Assembly (NCBI GenBank): GCA_013399875.1
Contig: VXAZ01003885.1
Span: 620,330-684,329, forward strand
Source of the DNA: Gymnorhina tibicen
Taxonomy: Eukaryota; Chordata; Aves; Passeriformes; Artamidae
Reading direction: 5' to 3'
DNA length: 64,000 bases
The notes under the pieces were generated by a model. That model was given only the letters and a program-made list of their open reading frames with translations. It was not told where the DNA came from and ran no database searches. A program made the position numbers and the translations under genes. This document shows positions 24,601-35,257 of this stretch, piece by piece. Numbering within the stretch: the first letter of the stretch is position 1; each line of letters starts with the position of its first letter.

Positions 24601-26849
24601 TGCTTTTACTGCAGACTGAACAGGTTTATTTCTGGCTCTAGCACAAAGCAATTACTGCAGCTACAAAAACATTGAGTATTGAACTGGAATTCTCACCCGG
24701 AGAATTTCTGGATCAGTTTTTTTTTTTTCTTCTGGTGAAACAGAATTTGGTGGAGCTATACCAAGACGAATTTGATTTATGCTATACTGATTTTAAAACA
24801 AGAAAAAAAGCCCCCCTAAATTCCCCAACCCTACAAAAATCTAAACTATGGTTTGAGACTTAATGCATATCGAGGTGGGTTTTGTTGGTATGGTGTAGAG
24901 TGGATTGGGCCTGTGGGGTTTTTTTGGGGTGGGTTTTTATGATTTTGATTTTAGTACAATGGTGTCTTACACTCATTTTCTATGTATGAGGGCTGGCTGG
25001 AGAGTTGGTAATAGACTGGTTAATTTAAATCAAAGGTGAGGTGAAACCTTAGCTGAGGATGCTGTTTCCTGTTCAGGTGCCCAGTCTGAATTCAGCCTTG
25101 TATCCACCAAAGCTGGTGGCAATCTTGTGGCAGCTTCCTGGGCTCAGAACTTGGTGGTTTCAAACAGCAGCGTAGCCTTTGGTTGCTTACAGGAATAGAA
25201 AGAGTGCAACAAACACTGAATGAATTCTCAAATCTTTGTGCAAACGCTGACTTCTAAATGTATTTGTGGAGTTCTTGCCTCCATTTAGCTCATTTATGTG
25301 ACTCTTGTTTTATGGGGTTTTCATGGATTTTTAGTGAGGTACTCCAGCTGAGCATGGCTATTTCAGCAGATAAACCTTGAAGAAATAGCTGGTTTAATGC
25401 AATTCTTGCTCAGGGCTAATAGAAGGCCAATTTTGGCACAGCAGTCCGGGTGCTCTGGGGGGTGTGAAGCCAGGCTGAGTGTCCAGCTCTGGAACCAGCT
25501 GCTCTTGGGAGGTGGCAGGACTGCTGCACGAGCCCACTGCTGCATCAAGTGAATCAAGCATGTGGGAAGTCTGTCTGAAGCTGGTTTAAACAAATACTTG
25601 AAACCTTTCCATATATTTTTACTAAAAGCTGGGCTTTTGGAAAGAAACTGTGATTATTCATTAAGTTTTCTATCCCTGGGTTTTGTTTGACTGCTGTGAG
25701 CCATAAGGATACTGATAACACGGTATTAATTACATGTGTTAGTTCTAAAACTAGTTCTGCTCTGCACCTCTTCAGTGTGTTGGGAGAACTTGACCCCTCT
25801 GTCTGTTTTCCTGTCTGTGAAATGAAGATAACGACGCTGCTCCATTCAGCACAGTTATTATAAGGTGCTTGAATATGTATAAAAAGATGTTAGCTGAAAA
25901 AGAAGCTTAAAAAAGTTTAGGTGTGCCTATATGTCATGTACTTAATCAGAAGAATTTGTGCTCCTGGTTTGAGTGGGAGTGTGATAGCCACATGTTGCTG
26001 TAGCAGGAGGGCTGGAAATGAGGTGAGGTGCTTTTAGAGAACTCTCTCAAATGCTGTTTTCTATTAGGTGGTGAAGCTGATGCATTTGGGCACAGAGAGC
26101 CTTGCCAGGTTCCCGGCAGGGGACTGATTCTTCACACATCTTTGAGTGCACAGCCACTTAGTAACTTCCCAGGCTAAAATGTTTTCTCCCATCAAAAGCT
26201 TAGAGCTTTTGTGTTATTGGTTGTTTTGGCTTTTTTCTTTTTTTTATTTTTTTTTTTCAAGAGGCTCTGTGTAAGTGAGCTGGAAATATCACCAGTAGCT
26301 GTGATTCAAGTGAAGTTCCTGCTGCTAATTACACAGGCTTTTTGCTAAAGGTAGTAAATAGAAATCATTCATGGGTCCTTAGAGGCCTCAAAACCATTCA
26401 GTATTCAGGGTAAATATATCAGGGAGCTTCATAAGAGAATAATTTTAAAACAAAGCCTGGTCAGCTCTTTAATAATTTACTGATTGTGATAGGAAGGAGA
26501 ATATCTAATAACTAGCAAGATTGGCTTTCAAATAGAAAATAAATTAGTGTTAGAGGAGTGTTTTTTCAAAGAATCATAATTACTATTAGAGAAACATTTG
26601 GTTATCATATCAGTTCTTGATTGCTTTACAAGCACTTACCCTGGCAAAGGCACTTCATGTGATTGTTTAGGAAGCTGCAAAGACAGATTTATTCACGTGA
26701 CACTCGTCTGAAGTAGGGAGCTCTCAACAGCCTTATCAAGTCCAGTCTTAAAATATTGCAAGTGGTCCACTAAAAGATTTTTATCATCTGATGACCACCG
26801 ATGTTCACCGGTCTGCCATGGGAAGGGATGCTCCTGGACTCAAAGATGC
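21646..26849. other. Noncoding DNA, no gene seen
   Basis: Unique sequence with T runs (21,957-21,971; 24,718-24,730; 26,231-26,258). The part from about 22,440 to 23,700 is locally richer in pyrimidines on the plus strand. No exon-like or RNA gene structure recognised. Confidence 0.55.
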
Positions 26850-27265
26850 TCTGAGGACTGGAACACCTGCCCTGTGAGGCCTGGAGCTCCTCAGTCTGAA
26901 GAAGACAAGGCTCCAGAAGACCTCAGAGCCCCTTCTAGTGTCTAAGCTGCTCCAAGACAGCTGGACAGGGACTCTGGACAAGGGTCTGGAGGGACAGGGC
27001 AAGAGGGGAATGGGTTCAAACTGAAAGAGATCAGATTTAGATTGAATATTGGGAAGAAATTTTTCCCTGTGAGTGTGGGGAGGCCCTGGCACAGGGTGCC
27101 CAGAGAAGCTGTGGCTGCCCCTGGATCCCTGGAAGTGTCCAAGGCCAGGTTGGACGGGGCTTGGAGCACCTTGGGATAGTGGAAGGTGTCCCTGCCCATG
27201 GCAGGGGGTGGAATGAGATGAGCTTTAATGTCTCTTCCAACCCAAACCATTCTGGGATTCTGTGA
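26850..27265 (+). repeat. CR1 LINE fragment, 3' region
   Basis: This is among the better-preserved CR1 copies here. It begins at 'aggactggaacacctg' and passes the recognisable body words 'ctccagaagacctcagagcccc', 'ggtctggagggacagg' and 'agatttagattgaatatt'. It then passes 'ccctgtgagtgtggggaggccc' and the tail 'ttccaacccaaaccattct', ending 'gggattctgtga'. Plus orientation, 5'-truncated, noncoding. The stop-free frames on the opposite strand are shadows of this repeat. Confidence 0.95.
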
Positions 27266-28549
27266 CTTTGGCCAGCTGTCAGCTATTGAGTTTCATTTCT
27301 AAAAGCTGAATTTTGGATAGCTATAGGAATTCAGTGGGGAATACAGACTTGCACAGAAAGGCAAGTCCTTGCTGTAGGATATCTTGCATCTGCTGATGGT
27401 GCTGACTATGGCAAACCGAGATTACAGCCTGTGGGAGAACATTAATGGGAAAAGATAAATGTGAGCAGTCCCTGCCTCCATCCCTCAGGCTTTGGGTCTG
27501 TTTTGGTCCAAGTGGCCAAACGAGTTGGCCACTGAAATTGGCAGGACCAGGGCGTTTGGTGAACTTGGCTTTATGGAAGGTTTCAGGCTCTTGAATAGGG
27601 AAGATCAAGAACCAAGATGTGGGAAATGTAGGGGGGAAGGCCTTGCACCCTTTGTGCAAGTCTTGAGGGTGTCTACAAATGTTAATTGTTCACCTAAACA
27701 CTTTTAGATGGATTGTGCCATGGGATGGGCAAAGGAGGAAGGCAAGTTGAATTAAATAGTGAAGGAAAGGGTAGGTGGAGTTTTTGTTTCCTACAGGTCC
27801 TTTGTCCCTAACACCACGTTGGCCTGAGGAGGAGATTGCTCCTTTGTTTCCCAAGCTGATGAAGCTCTGCTGCCTGGCACTGTGTTCCTGCCTCCTCTGC
27901 TAATGACTGTTAATGACACAGCACTGAGAGGAAAATATGGCCTTAATGAACCCTGATGAATGGCTATGTCTTACAGAGGAATTAAGTGATATTTTTTTGG
28001 GGGGGGAGAGTGAAGATACAGTAATTCTAATTACTTTTATTTTATGGCACTCTATATTTTCCAAATAACTGATAAAGTTTATGCTTGGCTGTAATGCTGC
28101 AGTAAATTCCTAACAAAAAATATTTTCTATCATTATGTTAGCTTATAAATTTCTCTGTAGATTTTATTAGATGAGCTTCATGAGCCATTCATTAAAAGTG
28201 GGAGCTGTAGAATTTGCAAGTTTCCCATGCAGTTTACTGAAAACTTCCATGTTTTCCTGAATGAGTGCATAATGGATTTGACTCTTTAGTCACAATTCAT
28301 GGGCACATTGCAGGGGCTGGTGCTCTGCATGCCGTGCAGGAAGAAGAAAGGCTTCCACCTCCTGCCAATGCTCAGTTGCTTTCTTTATGTGGGCTCAAAT
28401 CCCCCGGGTACAGCTCATGAGAATAAGGGAATAACTTATGGTTTACTCTGAGCTAATGCACATTGTCATAAATTTTAACAGAACTGGTTTACTTTTAAAG
28501 TAATTCCTAATGTTCTGGGCCTCTTGCACTTCCTAGAGAACTTCCAGTC
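27266..28549. other. Noncoding DNA, no gene seen
   Basis: Unique sequence. It contains a T-run to G-run junction (T7G8) at about 27,992-28,006. No exon or repeat family is recognised. Confidence 0.55.
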
Positions 28550-28770
28550 ACAGGATTGAGTGAGGTTGGAAACGACCTTTAAAGATCACCAACTGTGCAC
28601 CAACTGTGTCAGCCCAGCAGCACCACCATGTTCAATTAATCCATGTCCTCAGTGCCACACCCACAGGTTTTCTGGAACACTTGCTGGGATGGTGATTCCA
28701 CCACTTCCTGGGCAGCCCATTCCAATGCTTGCCTACCCTATCAGTGTAGAAATATTTCCTGCTTATCTCT
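28550..28770 (-). repeat. CR1-type LINE fragment, minus strand
   Basis: Reading on the plus strand, 'gaggttggaaacgacctttaaagatcacc' is followed by 'cagtgccacacccacaggttt', 'ggtgattccaccacttcctgggcagcccattccaatgc' and 'tatcagtgtagaaatatttcctg'. This is the reverse complement of a CR1-lineage 3' region. The terminal ttctatgattctg repeat is lost. The copy is diverged and inactive. Confidence 0.88.
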
Positions 28771-31700
28771 GTTCTGTGCTTCTGGAGTACATCCACGTAG
28801 TGACAGATTCTGCTTTTATACCTGCAGAATGGAAGTGAAAAACCTGCTGTGGGTTTGTGTGTGTGTGAAGGGTTGAAGGTTTCTGGCTTTGCCTTTCTGC
28901 CAAACTGTGCTTTCCAAAGTTTCACAGGCTGGACTGGTTGAGGCAACTCTGACTGCCATTTTTCATTGATTAAACTAAAGGGCTTATACTGGGATTTTTT
29001 TTTTGGGGGGTGAAATCTACCTTGTAGAACCTTAACTTCCAAATCAGGATTCTGTAATTTCTGGGAGGGAAGACAGAGTGAGGCAAATTGGAAGAAGTGG
29101 CTGTGATCTGTTATACTGAGCTTGATGTATTTGGGGGGAAAGAAATGACTTTCAGATATTCTAGCTGGAGTTAAATTTGTCATAGTTGTTTATTTTTCCT
29201 TCTAGCCCCCCACAAATTCAAAAGATTTCTAAAAAGTTTTAGAATTAGTCATTTATTCATTCATGCTATGGCCTGTTCCAGAAACTGGGCTTGGAGTAAT
29301 CTTTAACTGGAATGCTCCCTTTATAGCTGTCAAATGGAGTAGCTATTTCTGAATCCCAATAGATACAAAGATGAGATAATATCACTTTCAGATGTTTTGC
29401 TGAGGTTTCCTATTGCAATTGGAATCTGTGAGTTGTCTGAGTTGGGTAGCGACAAATTTATGTCCCCTACCTGGAGGAGCTGTTCTGTTTCTTGTGGCTG
29501 ATGGAAAGGCACTTGATACCCCATCTAATGGCAGTATCTTCTGGAAAGCTGTGCAGAACACCTGCTTGATGATACAGATGTAATCCAGATCCCCACTTCA
29601 TGGTGCTAATTCAGGTTAATTTTATATCAAGCAAAACTTGTGTGGAAGCTTTCAATGAGGAAAGTGAGCAGCAGCAAGTACTAGAACTCAAAATGTATCA
29701 CGGTCCGTGATGGAACTCAGGTAAAACAGGAGTTTTACCCTGCTCAGTGCTTTGGAAACAACTTAAAAAGAACAGGATTAGTGGGAAAATATCCCATTCA
29801 GGGAAATGCACTTGAGGTCCCAGGGAGTCAGAAGGTGGCAGCAATGACACTGACATCCCTCTGCTGTGCTTTGCCTTGACAATAACTTACAGCTGGCACT
29901 GCAAACTTTGGATAATAGTTAGAGCTCAGAGGGATCTGAAAAAAATATTGACTAAAAATAAAAGGTTGGCTAAGCCCTTGCTCACTCTGTTCCTCCGGAG
30001 TCAGCCTTGTCCTCTCATTGAACAGCGCAGTGGCTCCCTGCAAACGCTGCACCAGCTATTCCTGGTGCTCAGAAAAGCCTCTCTGCTCCCTCCAAGGCCT
30101 GGCTGTGGATCTGCAATGCTGCTGATCTGGGCTCCCTTTAGCCTGGCTTTGATTTCTGTCCCTGCCATCTCAGCCTGCACATGAGGGCTTTCCCCTCTGA
30201 GCACAATCAGGTGTTTTCCGAAGGGAATATCCCCTCTCCCAGCGCAGGTTCCACCCACCCTGAGTCTGCAGCCAGCACGGAGAGCCAGGTGCTGCCCCTT
30301 CTGCTGTTCAGCCACGTGTGCTAAAGTAGAGCCAGGCAAACAAAACATTGTGTGTTACAGCTGTCTCTGCAATTCCATTAATTTTGATGTATAAATCGAG
30401 CTACACACAGGGAAAGTTGTGCTTTCTTTTAGAAAGATGCTTATCAGGGTCCTCTGACCATTATTCCATTATATGGAGAGATAAACAGCTTAGGTTTAAA
30501 ATTTGCTGCTAATGGACCAACAACTGCTGGGCTGTTTGACATTTTCAGACTATTTTGATGTTGCCTCCTTGCTGTACCTTTCTGTTTACTTGTGTCTGCC
30601 TGTGGTATTAATATATTGCTTTTCCATGATGCAGCATTGTTGAGATAAACTGCCAGATGCAGGTCCTTTTGGCATTTCCCAGAAAGTGTCATTGTGTTCG
30701 TGTCTAAAGGTGAACTTGTATTTCTGAACAACTGATGGCTGGTAGTTAATTTCCTTATCTTCAGAAAGGAAGAAACTTATTAATGAGGATAATGCATGAG
30801 AGATCAATGCCAGTGTGTGTGACATCGATTAATGATTTCAACTTGTAACCAGGTTGAAAAAAGCAGCTGGGCTCTGTATTTGAGCACATAATTATCTGTA
30901 ATTGTGCTGATAACTTGGTGGGAGTAGAAAAACGGATAAGGCACCACTTAAATCGTACAGGCAACTGGGCAGAGGTCTTCTCCCTGATACTCACTGAGCT
31001 GGCTTATTATTAACTCCTCAGTGGTTAAGGTGATGCACAGATATGTGGGTGTATTTTTTCTGAAGGGATGGCATTTCTGTATGTGCACATAGATATCTAT
31101 AAACTATGGGTGAATCTGCACAAAGAAGTGGAGCCAGTGCTGGAGAGACAGTTTTGTTTTTAATAATCAAAAAAATTGTTATCCGGAAGGCAGATGGTGA
31201 AGTTGCAAATTGGTATCAGGAGAATGGCCCAAGGTTTTAAGTTTCCTTTCTTTAACATTCCCACCTACCCATGACAACAAAAGCTCAACAGATCATGTTC
31301 CAGACCGAAACTTTCAGTTTAATCTACCCTTTGAAGTTTCCCTAAAACTTTCACTCATCAATCCTGTTTTTTTAAACCAGGATGCTGCGTGACAGGAAGC
31401 TCTAATGAAAGCTGTAAGTTGTGTGTATTTATTTGTCAGTACATATTTACTGCTTGCCTTGGGGGAGAAAAAAGTTTGCTATATTGAGCAGGCTGATCTT
31501 GGTGTGTATTGAACTTCTCAAAGCTGAGCTTCTCTTTACTGAGTGTGTGAAATGAAGCTTCTCCTGTACCTCTAGGACTCTGCCTACAGCCAGACTTGAG
31601 TGGCAGTTGTGTTTTGGGGACCTGTGCATGCTCAAAGAATCCTGTAGAATTGTAAAAAGATGTTTTCCTATCCTTCAGAAGAAGCACATGGGCTGTGGAG

Positions 31701-32479
31701 TACTCATTTTCAGGAAGAGGAGCTGTGATGTCTGTAGCAGAGGCAGCCTGGCTGTGGTCTGTGAGTCAGCTTTGCTGGAGCTGAGATGTTGTACACACTG
31801 CAGGGGACTGGAGGAGTTCCTCCACCTTCCCATTCTAGCCTGGTAGTAGGACTGGATATTTACATACCAACTTTTTCTGTTAAATACTTCAAAACCATAT
31901 TGATTCAATTTTGTGAGCTGATCTTGTTTGAAGTGTTTCCTTGATTAAATGCATCGGCTGTCCTAATGTGACAGTGCCTTCAGTTGTTTAGCACTTCATT
32001 TTCCTCACCCACAAATGGTACAGCTTGTCCCTGGAAAACAAAGAATTAAGTTTTTTTCTTCTCCTTTGACACACAGCGAGGGAACAGTTTTACGGAGTCA
32101 AGAAGCCTCAAGCGACAGGCTCAAGAAAACTTCAGAACTTATGTTAATGTTTTCTTTTTTAAGCCGCTTGAGAGTTATTAGTAACAGCAAAATAAGCTGT
32201 GGTGTTGTACACCAGGATGGGATCAGACTTAGAACTTTTCTTTGCCATTTTTAGAAAATAACGTCATGTAATCATATGAGCCCTGAAATGTAGAAGTCTA
32301 ACAAGACCATTTTGTAGGGGTTTTAATTCTTCACACCAGCTCCAAAGCCACCTATTATAAAAGCCTCTGTGTGTGTTACTGCTTGGTGAGCACCAGAGTT
32401 TTGGAGCACAACTTGTCCCTGTCTTGCTTGATGGTTTATGAACCAATGTTATGGCCCTGTTTGAAATTTAGGAGTTCCC
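28771..32479. other. Noncoding DNA, no gene seen
   Basis: Unique sequence with a T10G6 run at about 28,995-29,011 and a perfect 15-base inverted repeat at 29,697-29,711. The segment about 32,020-32,260 keeps CpGs and lacks repeats, and could be constrained. No exon recognised. Confidence 0.5.
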
Positions 32480-33420
32480 CGAGCTGTAAATGAGTTATAC
32501 TGATGGCATGTCTCTTTATTTTTAAATTACACATTCCTTATCTGCAGCATGTTTTCTCATTTCCCTTCTCCAGCCTTACAACTTCTTTTAATAGCTGGAT
32601 TTCATCCCACCACTATATATCTAGTCCTCAAAGATGCTGTTGTTGTCTGGAAGGCTATTTCAATCCTCCTGGGTTACAAATATCTATTGACTTTGTCATT
32701 AACTGAAATAATTTCAGACTTTGGGATTTTGCACTTACCTCTGCCTAATTTTAGTTTATGCTGTTCTTGCTGCAGTCATCTTGCATCTTATATTCTTTTT
32801 TTTTTTCCTTTTTCACAAGGCTTTTTGAGTTCAGACAATCCTTCATAAGGTTTTAGCTTGATTTTAGTTCAGCCTAATGTTTGCCTTTGCACTATTTGAT
32901 GTCCAAGACAGTTGTCTCTTGTCAGTTTTTTCCTAGATTCTTGTAGACAATTTATTTTTAACCTTTCTTCTCTATCCAGATCTTCCCTCTCACCCTTCTT
33001 CACCTTCCTTAGGATTCAGACTTCTTGGGTTGAAAATTTCCCTTGGAAGAAGCATTAAACTTCTCTCCTTTTCACTCCCTGAGCTCCTCGGACTTCAAGA
33101 AGTCACTTAATTTACCAATTTTTGGTCATTCTGAATGTGAATGCCAGACTTAGTTCTGTTTCTTTCCTTTTATTTAGTTTATATGAAAAAACTTTATTTA
33201 AAGTTTATTACCAGCCATTCTTTGCTACTGTTTTATTCACTTCTTACCAGCACCATCTCTGTGTTTCAAGATTTTCTGTTTCTATTGCCCAGGCAATTTG
33301 CACTGATCTAAGAATTATTCCAGTGGTTTCTAAGTCTACTGTGATGTCTGGATCCTAGCAGACTTGTTAGTGAGGTTTTCTTCTTGTTGTTCTGTTCTCT
33401 GCTCTCACTTTATCTCCAGT
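32480..33420 (-). repeat. Pyrimidine-skewed block
   Basis: For roughly 900 bases the plus strand is dominated by T and C (ttcctt, tcttctct and cacccttcttcacc words), in contrast to the G+T bias of most of the window. No repeat family is recognised in either direction. It may be an old insertion in the opposite orientation or a decayed polypyrimidine tract. Confidence 0.4.
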
Positions 33421-33549
33421 TGTACTTGTTTGTGGTTGTGCTTGTGCTGAATGAAAGAGAGGTGTGCCTTAATTTCTGAAGTGATGCTGACACCTAAAGA
33501 GAGGGTCATATTTCATTGATTTGGAGGGGTTTTAGGACTGGGCATAGGA

Positions 33550-33714
33550 TTTGGTTGCGCAGGGAGACTGTGGCTGCCGCATCCCTTGAAGTGTCCAAGG
33601 CCGGGTTGGATGGGGCTTGGAGCACCTGGGACAGTGGAAGGTGTCCCTGCCCATGGCAGAGGGTGGGACTGGATGATCTGTAAGGTCCCTTCCAACCCAA
33701 ACCTTTCTATGTTG
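33550..33714 (+). repeat. CR1 LINE fragment, 3' end
   Basis: Shows 'gagactgtggctgccgcatcccttgaagtgtccaaggcc', then 'ggagcacctgggacagtggaaggtgtccctgcccatggcag', and the tail 'aaggtcccttccaacccaaacctttctatg'. These are the canonical CR1 3' words in plus orientation. The copy is truncated to about 160 bases. Confidence 0.93.
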
Positions 33715-33862
33715 AGATACAGGGACCTCTCAAGCTCAGCTCTGTGAACAGCTCAGGGGGGAATATTGGCTGCAAACTGATGCTGTCTCTGTTGGCTCCC
33801 AGGGTGGTGCTCTTGCTTGACCAGACAAGGATTGCAATGTGCAATTCTTCAGTGGTTACTCC

Positions 33863-34050
33863 AGAATCATAGAATAGTTCAGGTTGGAAAGGACCTTTAA
33901 GATCACCGACCCAGCAATGGTAATCCCACTACCAACCCATGCCCCAAGCGCCACATCCACGTGCCCTTTAAATCTCCCCAAGGCAACCTCTTCCAGTGCT
34001 TGATCACCTTTCCAGTGAAGAAACTTTTTCTGGTTATCCCACTAGGCTGA
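33863..34050 (-). repeat. CR1 LINE fragment, minus strand
   Basis: Starts with the reverse complement of the CR1 terminal repeat (agaatcatagaat) and continues 'aggttggaaaggacctttaagatcacc', 'cccatgccccaagcgccacatcc' and 'ctcttccagtgcttgatcacc…cagtgaagaaactttt'. It belongs to a different CR1 subfamily from its plus-strand neighbour, and the two 3' tails face each other about 150 bases apart. The 5' boundary (right end) is uncertain and could reach about 34,085. Confidence 0.92.
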
Positions 34051-35013
34051 GTCCTGAGGACATCCCGGCCCATAAGAAAATTCCACACTCTGGTGATTTT
34101 AAATCTCCGGAGCTCTCGTAGTATTTAGCGTCAAACGCAAACCGGTTGTTTCAAACACACATTGGGTGCGTTTGCATCCATCCGTGGCTTTGCTCCTCTC
34201 GTGGTTTGGGGCGGGAGCGGTGCCCGCCCGTGCCCGGGGCACCCCCGCGCTGCCCGGGGCCGCCGCTGGTCCAACACCGCCCCCTTCGGGCCCCGCCGCG
34301 CCGGCAGCGGGAGAGCCGCGGGCAGAGGGGCTGCGGGTGAATAACAGGGAGGAACACCGCGAGCAGCGCAGGGCCGGGAGCGAACAGGGCTCTGCCACGG
34401 CTGACAGTAACAGCGCGCCCGCCACGGCTGCGATGCCCGCTGGAAGCTGGGACTGCCCAAAGCTGGCCCTGCTGTGCTGGCCACCGCACAGGTGCTCTGT
34501 CCGGGTGGTTATTGCTCTCCTTTTCTTGTGCGAATTCCAGCTCAGGTGACTGATCCATACCGATCTGTTCCCTATTCAGGACCTTGGTTTTCCCCCCACC
34601 ACCCGCTTAGGACAGCCATGCATTTTGGGTCAAGAAGTTACCTGTGGACAGAAATTCTTAGAACTGTGCCCGGGATTGTCTCCCTGCCTGTGCCCAAGCC
34701 CTAGGAGTGCCCAGTGCGCGGTGTGACTCGGTGCTCAGCAGTGAACTCTCGAAAGTAAAGTGAATAAGGATGGAAATGACTATTTTCAGCTGTAGGTACT
34801 TGTGAGCTCTCGTAGCAGCCGCCCCATCAAAGGCCCCCCGAGAGCTGCCGTGTCTCCTCCTTGGCTCCAGCAGAGGGTCGCTCCCTCCATCCCATCCCAT
34901 CCCCGCGCCGCTCCCGGCCCCAATCCCACCCCCAATCCCAGCCCTCCGTTTAACGCCAGCCCCTGCGCTGCCTCGCCATCCCCGCTGCAAACAGGGCAGG
35001 AGCAGCAAACCTG

Positions 35014-35125
35014 NNNNNNNNNNNNNNNNNNNNNNNNNNNNNNNNNNNNNNNNNNNNNNNNNNNNNNNNNNNNNNNNNNNNNNNNNNNNNNNNNNNNNNN
35101 NNNNNNNNNNNNNNNNNNNNNNNNN
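35014..35125. other. Assembly gap (112 N)
   Basis: An uninterrupted run of N inside the CpG island, ending 56 bases before the proposed start codon. It probably hides very GC-rich sequence, and with it part of the 5' UTR, the transcription start or an upstream start codon. Confidence 0.99.
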
Positions 35126-35181
35126 GGCGGGGAGGCAGCGGCTCCGCGGCAGAGGGGAGGGCAGGTGAACTCCGGGGAAGG

Positions 35182-35251
35182 ATGACCGGCGTCGCCGCGA
35201 TCGTCTTTCTCCTGCAGCTCTTGCCCAGGGCGGACGGACAGGTCTTCCCAG
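35182..35251 (+). CDS. First coding exon: signal peptide of an unidentified secreted or membrane protein
   Basis: The exon encodes MTGVAAIVFLLQLLPRADG, a textbook signal peptide with a short polar start, a hydrophobic core (VAAIVFLLQLL) and a small-residue cleavage site after Ala-Asp-Gly. It is followed by QVFP and a split codon. It ends at CAG|GTGAGA, a consensus splice donor, after 70 coding bases, so the intron is phase 1. Phase-1 introns directly after a signal peptide are the known pattern for Ig, FN3, CUB, MAM, sushi and EGF-type extracellular proteins, so a secreted or type I membrane protein is inferred. The start context (GAAGGATGA) has A at -3. No in-frame stop is seen between the gap and this ATG, so an upstream start inside the gap is possible. 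I do not recognise the protein, and no second exon was found. Without the splice site the frame would run on to 35,604 as low-complexity GC-rich sequence, which argues for splicing. Confidence 0.6.
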
Positions 35252-35257
35252 GTGAGA
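35252..35257 (+). promoter_or_regulatory. Splice donor of the signal-peptide exon
   Basis: GTGAGA, preceded by CAG, closely matches the vertebrate 5' splice consensus and falls exactly where the hydrophobic signal peptide has ended. Confidence 0.65.

Noticed and set aside
34110..34815. Repeated 12-mer gagctctcgtag at 34,110 and 34,804
   Set aside because: Repeated 12-mers are expected by chance many times in 64 kb, and the flanks do not match.
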